A stretch of DNA of 64,000 nt from Streptomyces sp. YS415 (GTDB lineage: Bacteria; Actinomycetota; Actinomycetes; Streptomycetales; Streptomycetaceae): the NCBI RefSeq assembly GCF_023544665.1, contig NZ_JAMJFL010000037.1, forward strand, positions 1 through 64,000, given 5' to 3'. The position numbers and the translations under genes are program-made. The notes beneath the pieces are model-generated. The model was given only the letters and a program-made list of their open reading frames with translations. It ran no database searches and was not told where the DNA came from. Shown here one piece after another: positions 33,870 through 41,327 of the stretch (its first letter is position 1; each line of letters starts with the position of its first letter).

Positions 33870-33899
33870 GGGCCCGTCGCACTCCGGTGCGGCGGGCCC
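33870..33899. terminator. Bidirectional terminator after the VWA pair
   Basis: A 13-bp stem (one G-T pair) between 33870-33882 and 33887-33899 with a TCCG tetraloop, between the convergent VWA-partner and HxlR genes, followed by TTCGCT on the plus strand. Confidence 0.85.
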
Positions 33900-33903
33900 T
33901 TCG

Positions 33904-34530
33904 CTATGCCTCCCGCAGCGCCTTGGCGAGGGTCCCGTCACCGGTCACGGTGATCCGCCCGTCCCGTACCGCGTCCGGGACGCTCAACTCCCCCCGGGCC
34001 ACGGCCGTACAGGTGCCGGTGTCCAGCTCCAGACGCGCGTCGGGCTCGGCCGGTGCGGGGCCCTCACCGTAGACGGGACCCTCCTCGGCGCCGGCGTTCA
34101 GATGGAACTGCCCTTCCTCCAACCGCACTTCGACGAGCCCTTCGTCCGGCAGGACGCTCAGCAGCGGCAGGGCGAACCAGTGGGCGCGTACCGCGTCGGT
34201 CGGCCGGCGCTCGCCGAGCTCGGCCCGGCCCCACGCCCCGAGGGCCTGGAGGACCGGCAGCAACTGCCGTCCGCGCGGGGTGAGTTCGTAGACGTAGGCC
34301 GCGCCGGGCGGGGGCAGCCGGCGCCGGGTGGTCAGCCCGTCCCGTTCCATGTCCTTCAGCCGTGAGGCGAGCACGTCGGTGCTCACGCCCGGCAGATCCG
34401 CGTGCAGGTCGGTGTAGCGGCGCGGCCCGGCCAGCAGTTCGCGGACGATCAGCAGGGTCCAGCGGTCGCCGACGGCATCGAGGGCACGGGCGGCGGAGCA
34501 GTACTGGTCGTAGCTTCGGCGTGGCGACAT
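33904..34530 (-). CDS. HxlR-family regulator with C-terminal SCP2-like domain (208 aa)
   Basis: The winged helix (about 1-100) begins RRSYDQYCSAARALDAVGDRWTLLI and contains STDVLASRLKDMERDGL. The second half (about 115-208), ending GRITVTGDGTLAKAL, resembles the sterol-carrier SCP2 fold found fused to some HxlR regulators and may bind a ligand. ATG 34530 has no ribosome-binding site, but TAGACT ends 7 nt upstream with TTGGAA 16 bp before it, a good promoter for a leaderless message. Divergent from an aminotransferase gene. Confidence 0.88.
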   Translation of the reverse strand: MSPRRSYDQYCSAARALDAVGDRWTLLIVRELLAGPRRYTDLHADLPGVSTDVLASRLKDMERDGLTTRRRLPPPGAAYVYELTPRGRQLLPVLQALGAWGRAELGERRPTDAVRAHWFALPLLSVLPDEGLVEVRLEEGQFHLNAGAEEGPVYGEGPAPAEPDARLELDTGTCTAVARGELSVPDAVRDGRITVTGDGTLAKALREA

Positions 34531-34535
34531 GGGAC

Positions 34536-34563
34536 GCAGTCTAGACATGTCATTGGACTTTCC
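34536..34563 (-). promoter_or_regulatory. Promoter of the HxlR gene, probably leaderless
   Basis: On the minus strand TTGGAA and TAGACT are 16 bp apart, and TAGACT ends 7 nt before the ATG at 34530. The -35 half lies inside the inverted repeat TTGGA-CTT-TCCAA, so autoregulation is likely. Confidence 0.55.
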
Positions 34564-34588
34564 AAGCGCGGACTTGGTAAAACCAAGT
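34553..34588. promoter_or_regulatory. Two inverted repeats between HxlR and aminotransferase genes
   Basis: TTGGA-CTT-TCCAA (34553-34565) and ACTTGGTAAAACCAAGT (34572-34588) share the form TTGG-N5-CCAA. Their centres are 21 bp apart. They are candidate HxlR operators controlling both divergent genes. Confidence 0.72.
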
Positions 34589-34615
34589 AACACCAGATAC
34601 CGGAGGGGCGCGCGC

Positions 34616-35824
34616 ATGGAGTTCCGGCAGTCGAACAAGCTCAGCGAGGTCTGTTACGAGATCCGCGGCCCGGTGATCGAGCACGCGGACGCGCTGGAGA
34701 AGGCGGGCCACAGCGTGCTGCGCCTGAACACCGGCAACCCCGCGCTCTTCGGCTTCGAGGCGCCGGAGGAGATCCTCCAGGACATGATCCGCATGCTCCC
34801 GCAGGCGCACGGCTACACCGACTCCCGGGGCGTCCTGTCCGCCCGCCGGGCCGTCGCCGGTCGCTACCAGACCCGGGGCCTGGAGGTCGACGTGGACGAC
34901 GTCTTCCTCGGCAACGGCATCTCCGAGCTGATCTCGATGGCCGTGACCGCGCTGGTGGAGGACGGCGACGAAATCCTGATCCCGGCACCGGACTTCCCCC
35001 TCTGGACGGCCGTCACCACCCTCGCGGGCGGCAAGGCGGTCCACTACCGCTGCGACGAACAGGCCGAGTGGTACCCCGACCTGGACGACATGGCGGCGAA
35101 GATCACCGACCGCACCAAGGCCGTCGTGATCATCAACCCGAACAACCCCACCGGCGCCGTGTACCCGAAGGAGATCCTCGAGGGCATCCTCGATCTCGCC
35201 CGCCGGCACGGTCTGATGGTCTTCGCGGACGAGATCTACGACCAGATCGTCTACGACGACGCGGTCCACCACTCGGCCGCCGCGCTCGCCCCCGACCTGG
35301 TCGTGCTGACCTTCTGCGGCCTGTCGAAGACGTATCGGGTGGCGGGTTTCCGCTCGGGCTGGCTGGTCGTCACCGGCCCCAAGCAGCACGCCAGGAACTA
35401 CCTGGAGGGCCTGACCATGCTGGCCTCCATGCGGCTGTGCGCCAACGCGCCCGCGCAGTACGCCATCCAGGCCGCGCTCGGCGGCCGCCAGTCCATCCAC
35501 GAGCTGACCGCGCCGGGCGGGCGGCTGTACGAACAGCGCAACGTGGCCTGGGAGAAGCTGAACGAGATCCCCGGGGTCTCCTGCGTCAAGCCGAAGGGCT
35601 CGCTGTACGCCTTCGCCCGCCTGGACCCCAAGGTCCACAAGATCCACGACGACGAGCAGTTCGTCCTGGACCTGCTCCTGCGCGAGAAGATCCAGGTCGT
35701 CCAGGGCACCGGCTTCAACTGGCCGACGCCCGACCACTTCCGCATCCTCACCCTCCCGCACGCGGAGGACCTGGAGGCGGCGATCGGCCGCATCGGCCGG
35801 TTCCTCAGCGGGTACCGCCAGTAG
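34616..35824 (+). CDS. Pyridoxal phosphate-dependent aminotransferase, alanine aminotransferase-like (402 aa)
   Basis: Fold-type I class I/II aminotransferase close to AlaA/AlaC. NPNNPTGAVYP near 180 and DEIYDQIVYD near 207 bind PLP. The Schiff-base Lys is in CGLSKTYRVAGFRSGW near 237, and FRILTLPH carries the carboxylate-binding Arg. ATG 34616 has GGAGGGG at 8 nt; upstream in-frame codons overlap the operators and are rejected. It would interconvert pyruvate/alanine or related pairs. Divergent HxlR regulator suggests regulated expression. Confidence 0.92.
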   Translation: MEFRQSNKLSEVCYEIRGPVIEHADALEKAGHSVLRLNTGNPALFGFEAPEEILQDMIRMLPQAHGYTDSRGVLSARRAVAGRYQTRGLEVDVDDVFLGNGISELISMAVTALVEDGDEILIPAPDFPLWTAVTTLAGGKAVHYRCDEQAEWYPDLDDMAAKITDRTKAVVIINPNNPTGAVYPKEILEGILDLARRHGLMVFADEIYDQIVYDDAVHHSAAALAPDLVVLTFCGLSKTYRVAGFRSGWLVVTGPKQHARNYLEGLTMLASMRLCANAPAQYAIQAALGGRQSIHELTAPGGRLYEQRNVAWEKLNEIPGVSCVKPKGSLYAFARLDPKVHKIHDDEQFVLDLLLREKIQVVQGTGFNWPTPDHFRILTLPHAEDLEAAIGRIGRFLSGYRQ

Positions 35825-35834
35825 TCTGGAAGCC

Positions 35835-36434
35835 ATGGGTGATCTTCTGCTGGTGCGGCACGGTGAGACCTTCTGGTCCCGTTCGGGGCGGCACACCGGG
35901 CTGACGGACGTGCCGTTGACCGAGCACGGGCGCGAGGAGGCGCGGCGGCTGGTGCCGCTGATCCGCTCGCACCGCATCGGTGCCGCGTTCGTCAGCCCGC
36001 TGCAACGGGCCCGGGAGACGGCCGAGCTGATCGGTCTGACCTCGCCCCGGATCGATCCCGACCTGCGGGAGTGGGACTACGGCGGCTACGAGGGCATCAC
36101 GACCGTCGAGATCCAGCGGGAGCGGCCCGGCTGGTTCCTGTTCACCGACGGGGTCGCGCCGGGCCCGCCGGAGCATCCCGGGGAGAGCCCCGCGCAGGTC
36201 GGGGAACGCGCCGACCGGATGCTGTCCAAGGTCGACGCCGCGCTCGCCAACACCGAGGGCGTCGTCGTCCTGGTGGCGCACGGGCACTTCCTGCGGGTGC
36301 TCACGGCCCGGCGGCTCGGGCTGCCGCCGGCGGACGGCGCGCTGTTCCAGCTGGCCACCGGGACGGTGTGCCGGCTGGGCACCGAGCACGGGCGGCCGGT
36401 GATCGCCGGGTGGAATGTCAGACCCGGGTCGTAG
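35835..36434 (+). CDS. Histidine phosphatase family protein (199 aa)
   Basis: Phosphoglycerate mutase-like phosphatase. The phospho-His motif LVRHGET (His9), Arg in FVSPLQRARETAE, Glu in LREWDYGGYEG and the second His in LVAHGHFLRVL are all present. The substrate is unknown; small acid-phosphatase members act on sugar phosphates or nucleotides. It begins 10 bp after the aminotransferase stop on the same strand, so it is probably co-transcribed. Confidence 0.92.
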   Translation: MGDLLLVRHGETFWSRSGRHTGLTDVPLTEHGREEARRLVPLIRSHRIGAAFVSPLQRARETAELIGLTSPRIDPDLREWDYGGYEGITTVEIQRERPGWFLFTDGVAPGPPEHPGESPAQVGERADRMLSKVDAALANTEGVVVLVAHGHFLRVLTARRLGLPPADGALFQLATGTVCRLGTEHGRPVIAGWNVRPGS

Positions 36435-36474
36435 CCTTCGAAGCGGTGGGAGAACCGCTGGAAGGGAGCACGCC

Positions 36475-37113
36475 GTGACAGGACCGCCGACCGCCGCGCA
36501 GCGGCGTGTGATCGACGCCGCCGACCCGGTCACCGGGCGGCTGCGCAGTGGCACGGAGACCCAGCTCGCGGCTCTGGTCAAGCACGGCCTCGCCTTCCGG
36601 CACCCCCGGCCGCCGCACGACCACTTCCTGACCCCGGCGGGACACCGGATACGGGAGACGCCGGACGCCCCCGCCGCGCCGGCCGTCCGGCCGCCCGCCG
36701 CCGAGCCCGGGGTGTTCGCGGCGCGCATCGGCGGCGAGGAGGAACCGCCCGCCGCCGGTCCGGCCCGGCTGCGCGAGGTGCGCGGTGCCTGGGAAGGGCT
36801 GGTGGAGCTGCGCCGGATGACCAATCCGGACGGCGCCACCGACCGGCCGTGCGGCTGGGAGCGTACGCATCTCGTGCAGGCCGCCGCGCTGGCGCTGGAG
36901 GCCGCCGGGCACCCGCCCGCCGGACCGGACGGCACCGGCGGCTACCGGGTGCGCGCCACCCCGCAGCCGGAGGCGGTGGCCGTGCACCGGCCCGACGCCG
37001 AAGGGCTGCGCGCCTGCGCGGCGACCCTGGAGGAGGGAGGCTGGCAGGTGAGCGAGCACACGGATCCCCGGACCCGCGCGCGCTATCTGCTGGCGTCGCC
37101 GCGCCGGACGTGA
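36475..37113 (+). CDS. Protein of unknown function with possible N-terminal winged-helix-like region (212 aa)
   Basis: GTG 36475 follows AAGGGAG by 6-9 nt. Residues 1-55 (AAQRRVIDAADPVTGRL, LAALVKHGLAF, FLTPAGHRIRE) have the look of a small HTH-like domain that ends in a wing. A Pro/Ala linker (60-75) and a C-terminal region with a conserved EEGGWQVSEHTDPRTRARYLL segment follow. I do not recognise a named family. It lies in a same-strand run with the phosphatase and thioesterase genes. Confidence 0.78.
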   Translation: MTGPPTAAQRRVIDAADPVTGRLRSGTETQLAALVKHGLAFRHPRPPHDHFLTPAGHRIRETPDAPAAPAVRPPAAEPGVFAARIGGEEEPPAAGPARLREVRGAWEGLVELRRMTNPDGATDRPCGWERTHLVQAAALALEAAGHPPAGPDGTGGYRVRATPQPEAVAVHRPDAEGLRACAATLEEGGWQVSEHTDPRTRARYLLASPRRT

Positions 37114-37165
37114 GGAGGATGCCACGAGTGCCGCACAGGGCATCGACGACGAGAAGAGGAAGTTC

Positions 37166-37588
37166 GTGAGCCAGCCGTTCTCCGTCCGGATCACCGTCCG
37201 GGGCTACGAGACCGACGTACAGGGCCACCTCAACCAGAGCGTGTACCTCAACTACGCGGAGCACGCCCGCTGGTCGCTGCTGCAGGCGGCCGGGATCAGC
37301 CAGACGGGGCTGATCTCCCACGGCATCGGGCCGGTCGCCCTGGAGACGACCATCCGCTACCGGCGCGAGCTGCTGGCGGGCGACGAGGTCGATGTGTCGT
37401 GCGCCTTCCTGTGGGGCGGCGGCAAGACCTTCCGCATGGAGCAGACCATCACCAAGGCGGACGGCACCGTGGCGGCCGAGCTCACCGCGGTCGGCGGGCT
37501 GCTGAACCTGGCGGAGCGCCGGCTGGTGGCCGATCCGCAGAGCTACTTCAAGGAGCTGGCCACCGACCCGGGCATGTTCGGGCTCTGA
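37166..37588 (+). CDS. Acyl-CoA thioesterase, 4HBT hotdog-fold (140 aa)
   Basis: YETDVQGHLNQSVYLNYAEHARW (shown here as YETDVQGHLNQ and YLNYAEHARW) is the 4-hydroxybenzoyl-CoA thioesterase motif with the conserved Asp. Length is typical. GTG 37166 has AGAGGAAG upstream. It hydrolyses acyl-CoA thioesters in the cytoplasm; chain preference unknown. Same strand as the preceding genes with a 52-bp gap. Confidence 0.9.
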   Translation: MSQPFSVRITVRGYETDVQGHLNQSVYLNYAEHARWSLLQAAGISQTGLISHGIGPVALETTIRYRRELLAGDEVDVSCAFLWGGGKTFRMEQTITKADGTVAAELTAVGGLLNLAERRLVADPQSYFKELATDPGMFGL

Positions 37589-37649
37589 GCCTCCGCGTCC
37601 CCGGGCAGCGTCACCGTCACGTCGCGACGCCGTGAAGGGCGCGGGCGGT

Positions 37650-38051
37650 CTACCCGTCGACGAGCTCCGGCTCGCGTTCGGCGTCGTAGGCCGCCCGGGA
37701 CTCGGCGATGTGGACCCGGTTGCGCTCGGCCCAGTCGGTCAGGCGTTGCAGGGTCTCGTGCAACTCACGTGCCTGCGCCGTCAGTTCGTACTCGACCTTC
37801 GGCGGGACCGTCGGGTGCACGGTGCGGGTGACGAGGCCGTCGCGCTCCAGATTGCGCAGGGTGAGGGTCAGCATGCGGCGGCTGATGCCCTCGATGCTGC
37901 GCTCCAACTCCGTGAAGCGGATGGGGCCGTGGGCGGCGGCCACCAGGATCTGCACGCTCCATTTCCCGGCGACCCTGTCAAGAACTTCGCGCACCGGGCA
38001 GGCGTGCGCGTTCACGACCTGCGCGGTAACACCGGTGTTCCTCTGGGACAT
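37650..38051 (-). CDS. HxlR-family transcriptional regulator (133 aa)
   Basis: Compact winged-helix protein: CPVREVLDRVAGKWSVQIL with its single N-terminal Cys, then FTELERSIEGISRRMLTLTLRNLE split as FTELERSIEGISRRML and LTLRNLERDGL, and the wing VPPKVEYELTAQ. Members often sense aldehydes, quinones or thiol stress through that Cys. Start ATG 38051 has GGAGG nearby on the minus strand. Divergent from an MFS exporter, which it likely represses. Confidence 0.92.
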   Translation of the reverse strand: MSQRNTGVTAQVVNAHACPVREVLDRVAGKWSVQILVAAAHGPIRFTELERSIEGISRRMLTLTLRNLERDGLVTRTVHPTVPPKVEYELTAQARELHETLQRLTDWAERNRVHIAESRAAYDAEREPELVDG

Positions 38052-38085
38052 CGAACTGCCTCCTTACGCCGGCCTTCATGGTTTC

Positions 38086-38113
38086 GCACGATGTTGCCCG
38101 TTACAAGTCGTGC
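38086..38113. promoter_or_regulatory. Inverted repeat in the HxlR/MFS divergent region
   Basis: GCACGA (38086-38091) and TCGTGC (38108-38113) with 16 nt between, in a 101-bp divergent promoter region. It is a candidate operator; the long spacer makes it less certain than others in the window. Confidence 0.45.
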
Positions 38114-38152
38114 ACCTTTGGAATCCTGGCAGAACACGGAGGCGATGCCGTC

Positions 38153-39577
38153 ATGACGGCCATCATCGAGTCCCGGACACGGGCCGCGCAACGCACCTAC
38201 TCCCGTTGGGCGTCCCTGGTGATCCTCTGCGCGGGGACACTGATGACCATCCTGGACGGCAACATCGTGACGGTGGCGATGCCGGCGATCCAGAGCGACC
38301 TCGGCTTCACGGCGTCGGGGCTGGCGTGGGTGGTCAACGCCTATCTGATCCCGTTCGGGGGGCTGTTGCTGCTGGCCGGGCGGCTCGGGGACCTCGTGGG
38401 GCGCAAGCGGATGTTCACGGCGGGGCTCGCGTTGTTCACGGTGGCGTCGGTGCTGTGCGGGGTGGCGACCTCGCCGGGCATGCTGGTCGCGGCGCGTGCG
38501 GTGCAGGGGGTGGGCGGGGCGATGACGACCGCCGTGGTCCTCGGCATGCTGGTGTCGCTGTTCCCCGAGCCGCGTGAACAGGCGCGGGCCATCGCCGTGT
38601 TCAGTGCGGTGGGCGCGGCGGGCGGGGCGCTCGGCACGTTCCTCGGCGGGGCGCTGACCGAGGCGCTGGGCTGGCACTGGATCTTCCTGATCAACCTGCC
38701 GATCGGGGTGGTGGCGTGGGTGGCCGCGGTACGGGTGCTGGACCGGGAGCCGGGGGCCGGGCTGGGCAAGGGCGCGGACTATCCGGGGGCGGCGCTGGTG
38801 ACGTCGGCGCTGATGCTGACGGTGTACGTCATCGTCGGGACCGGTGAGCGGGACCTGGCCGCCACGCTGTCGCTGGCCGCGGTGGCCGCCGCCCTGTTCG
38901 TGGCGTTCACCGTCCGGCAGACCCGCACCACCCGCCCGCTGCTGCACCTGCGGCTGTTCGGCTCACGCCTGCTGAGCGGTGCGAACGCCGTGCAGATCCT
39001 GCTGATCGCGACGATGTACGGCTTCCAGTTCATCGGCGCCCTGTATCTGCAACGCGTGCTCGGCTACGGCGAGTTGCTGACCGGGCTGGCCTTCCTGCCG
39101 GCGCCGGTGGTGATCGGGGTGCTGATGCTGAGCCTGTCGGCGCGGACGATCGGCCGGTTCGGGGCGTACCGGGTACTGCTGGCGGGACTCGCGCTGATCA
39201 CCGTCGGCATGGTCCTGCTGGGCCGGGCACCGGCGCAGGGCTCCTACCTGCCGGACGTCCTGCCGCCCCTGCTGCTGCTCTCCGTCGGCTTCGCCGCCGC
39301 GATGCCCGCGCTGACCGGTCTCGCGATGTCGGGGGCGCGCGCGGAGGACGCGGGGGCGGCGTCGGGACTGTTCAACACCACGCAGGTGGTGGGCGGTTCC
39401 CTGGGCCTGGCGGCACTGACCGTCCTGGCGGCAAGCCGCACGGAGGACCTGCTGCACACCGGCACGACCCTGACGGCGGCCACGGCGGAGGGCTACCAGC
39501 TGGCGTTCCGGGTGGCGGCGCTGATCGCGGCGACGTCCCTGGGACTGGCGGCGGCGGCACTGCGGAGCCGGGACTGA
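38153..39577 (+). CDS. MFS transporter, DHA2 (14-helix) drug exporter type (474 aa)
   Basis: Fourteen hydrophobic helices. Motif A-like GRLGDLVGRKRMF lies near residues 76-88 and ILDGNIVTVAMPAIQ near 32-46 is the usual DHA2 motif D1. GWHWIFLINLPIG follows at 180-192. It is a proton-driven efflux pump of the EmrB/QacA class. ATG 38153 has GGAGG 11 nt upstream. The substrate is likely a hydrophobic toxicant; the divergent HxlR regulator supports inducible efflux. Confidence 0.93.
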   Translation: MTAIIESRTRAAQRTYSRWASLVILCAGTLMTILDGNIVTVAMPAIQSDLGFTASGLAWVVNAYLIPFGGLLLLAGRLGDLVGRKRMFTAGLALFTVASVLCGVATSPGMLVAARAVQGVGGAMTTAVVLGMLVSLFPEPREQARAIAVFSAVGAAGGALGTFLGGALTEALGWHWIFLINLPIGVVAWVAAVRVLDREPGAGLGKGADYPGAALVTSALMLTVYVIVGTGERDLAATLSLAAVAAALFVAFTVRQTRTTRPLLHLRLFGSRLLSGANAVQILLIATMYGFQFIGALYLQRVLGYGELLTGLAFLPAPVVIGVLMLSLSARTIGRFGAYRVLLAGLALITVGMVLLGRAPAQGSYLPDVLPPLLLLSVGFAAAMPALTGLAMSGARAEDAGAASGLFNTTQVVGGSLGLAALTVLAASRTEDLLHTGTTLTAATAEGYQLAFRVAALIAATSLGLAAAALRSRD

Positions 39578-39582
39578 CGACT

Positions 39583-39612
39583 GCGGCGGGGACGGTGCCC
39601 GGCCCCCGCCGC
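39583..39612 (+). terminator. Terminator of the MFS gene
   Basis: 9-bp stem GCGGCGGGG / CCCCGCCGC with a 12-nt loop starting 6 nt after the stop codon, followed by TTTCC. Confidence 0.8.
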
Positions 39613-39626
39613 TTTCCTGAGCGCGC

Positions 39627-39670
39627 GCCGATGGGACGCACCCCTTGAACACGGGGTGCGCCCCATCGGC
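39627..39670. terminator. Long hairpin terminator between MFS and purine permease
   Basis: 18 paired positions with one A-C mismatch (39627-39644 with 39653-39670) and an 8-nt loop TTGAACAC. It lies 34 bp past the permease stop codon (39704) and is probably its terminator on the minus strand. Confidence 0.85.
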
Positions 39671-39703
39671 GTAGGAGTTCGACGGCGGTGGGCCGCCCTC
39701 GAG

Positions 39704-41092
39704 TCAGGGGGTCGCCGGGGCCGTTCGGGGCGGGCCCGCGAGTTCTTCTCCTGATTCCATCGGGTGGGTGACGTCCTCCGCGTCCTGGTTCCTGCCCAGG
39801 TGGTTGAAGACCAGGTTCAGCAGGACCGCCACCACACAGCCCGTGGAGATGCCCGAGTCCAGGACGATCCGGGCGGTCTCCGGGAAGGCGTGGTAGAACT
39901 CCGGCGCGGAGATCGGGATGATGCCGACCGCCAGCGAGACGGCCACGATCAGGACGTTGTTGTCCTTCTCCAGACCGGCGCGGACCAGGGTCTGGATACC
40001 GCTCGCCGCGACCGACCCGAACAGCACCACGCCCGCCCCGCCCAGCACCGGCCGCGGGACGACCGCGATCAGCGAGGCGGCCATCGGGCACAGGCCCATC
40101 AGGACCAGGAAACCGCCGCCCGCGGCCACCACGTACCGGCTGCGGATCTTCGTCATCGCGACCAGGCCGATGTTCTGCGCGAAGGCGCTGCACATGAAGC
40201 CGTTGAACAGCGGGCTGATCGCCGAGCCGAGGGTGTCGGCGCGCAGGCCCGCGGCGATCGTCTTCTCGTCGGCCGGGCGGTCCACGATCTCGCCCAGCGC
40301 CAGCATGTCCGCGGTGGACTCGGTCATCGAGACCACCATCACCACGCACATCGAGATGATCGCGGCGACCTGGAACTGCGGCGCCCCGAAGTGGAAGGGC
40401 GACGGGAACCCGATCACGCTCGCGTCCGCCACCGGGCCGAAGTCCGTGACGCCGAACGGGATGGCGATCAACGTGCCGCCGACCAGGCCCAGCAGCACCG
40501 CGATCTGCTTGACGAAGCCCCGCGTGAAGCGGCGCAGCAGCAGCACCAGGAGCAGCGTCACGGCCGCCAGTGTCAGGTTCGTGCTCGAACCGAAGTCGTC
40601 CGCCGCGGGGTCGGGTCCCTGCGCCCAGCCGAAGGCGACCGGCAGGAGCGAGACGCCTATCAGAGTGATCACCGTGCCGGTGACCACCGGGGGGAAGAAG
40701 CGGACCATCTTGCTGAAGAACGGGGCCGCTATGAAGCCCAGCAGTCCCGCGACGATCACCGCCCCGAAGATGATCGGCAGCGCGTCGGACTTGTCGTCGG
40801 TGGCCGCGACGATCGCGGTCATGGGGGCGACACCGGCGAAGGTGACGCCGTTGACGAAGGGCAGACGGGCGCCGATGTTCCAGATGCCGAGCGTCTGGAG
40901 GAAGGTCGCGAGGCCGGCCGTGAAGAGGCAGGCACCGGTGAGGAAGGTCAGTTCGGTGGCGCTGAGACCGACGGCCGCACCGACGATCAGGGGCGGGGCG
41001 ACGACGCCCGCGTACATGGCGGCCACGTGCTGAAGGCCGGTGGTCGCCATTTTGAGGGCGGGGAGTTTCTCGTCGACGGGGTGGGCGGACAC
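39704..41092 (-). CDS. NCS2-family xanthine/urate permease (462 aa)
   Basis: Twelve to fourteen hydrophobic segments. QHVAAMYAGVVAPPLIVG at the N-terminus and SMTESTADMLALGEI near 255-270 are NCS2 (nucleobase:cation symporter 2) motifs, as are ISPLFNGFMCSAFAQNIG and GGAGVVLFGSVAASGI. The TADM/ALGE region favours xanthine- or urate-type substrates over uracil. It lies downstream of 8-oxoguanine deaminase and uricase on the same strand and would feed the pathway. Three hairpins lie in the gap upstream, so it probably has its own promoter near 41100-41200. Confidence 0.92.
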   Translation of the reverse strand: MSAHPVDEKLPALKMATTGLQHVAAMYAGVVAPPLIVGAAVGLSATELTFLTGACLFTAGLATFLQTLGIWNIGARLPFVNGVTFAGVAPMTAIVAATDDKSDALPIIFGAVIVAGLLGFIAAPFFSKMVRFFPPVVTGTVITLIGVSLLPVAFGWAQGPDPAADDFGSSTNLTLAAVTLLLVLLLRRFTRGFVKQIAVLLGLVGGTLIAIPFGVTDFGPVADASVIGFPSPFHFGAPQFQVAAIISMCVVMVVSMTESTADMLALGEIVDRPADEKTIAAGLRADTLGSAISPLFNGFMCSAFAQNIGLVAMTKIRSRYVVAAGGGFLVLMGLCPMAASLIAVVPRPVLGGAGVVLFGSVAASGIQTLVRAGLEKDNNVLIVAVSLAVGIIPISAPEFYHAFPETARIVLDSGISTGCVVAVLLNLVFNHLGRNQDAEDVTHPMESGEELAGPPRTAPATP

Positions 41093-41171
41093 GGGCGGCT
41101 CCTCCGGTCGGTTAACAGCACGTCGGCTCTGACGTGGGTTTCAAGGAGGTGGTGCGCGGTCGTGCGGGACC

Positions 41172-41198
41172 GTTGAGCGGCAAAGAGTTGAGCGGCAC
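41172..41198. repeat. Direct repeat GTTGAGCGGCA upstream of purine permease
   Basis: GTTGAGCGGCA occurs at 41172-41182 and 41188-41198, 16 bp apart, about 80-106 bp upstream of the permease start. On the minus strand it reads TGCCGCTCAAC twice, resembling left arms of element B in direct rather than inverted order. Regulatory role uncertain. Confidence 0.45.
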
Positions 41199-41217
41199 AG
41201 ACGGGACGGGAGGCCGT

Positions 41218-41249
41218 TCCGGGGCGCACACGTTGGTGCGCGCCCCGGA
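41218..41249. terminator. Hairpin in the permease/deaminase gap
   Basis: TCCGGGGCGC (41218-41227) pairs with GCGCCCCGGA (41240-41249), with a short inner CAC/GTG helix closing the loop. It is the farther of the strong hairpins past the deaminase stop. Confidence 0.65.
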
Positions 41250-41285
41250 GACGGCCGCCATGGACCCCGCTCGGGTCCACGGCCA

Positions 41286-41313
41286 CCGGTCGAGGGCCGT
41301 CCCCCTCGACCGG
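41286..41313 (-). terminator. Terminator of 8-oxoguanine deaminase gene
   Basis: Perfect 11-bp stem CCGGTCGAGGG / CCCTCGACCGG with a 6-nt loop, 14 bp past the stop codon at 41328. A smaller GGACCC-N5-GGGTCC hairpin lies just beyond at 41262-41278. Confidence 0.85.
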
Positions 41314-41327
41314 AGATCTGGGACCGG

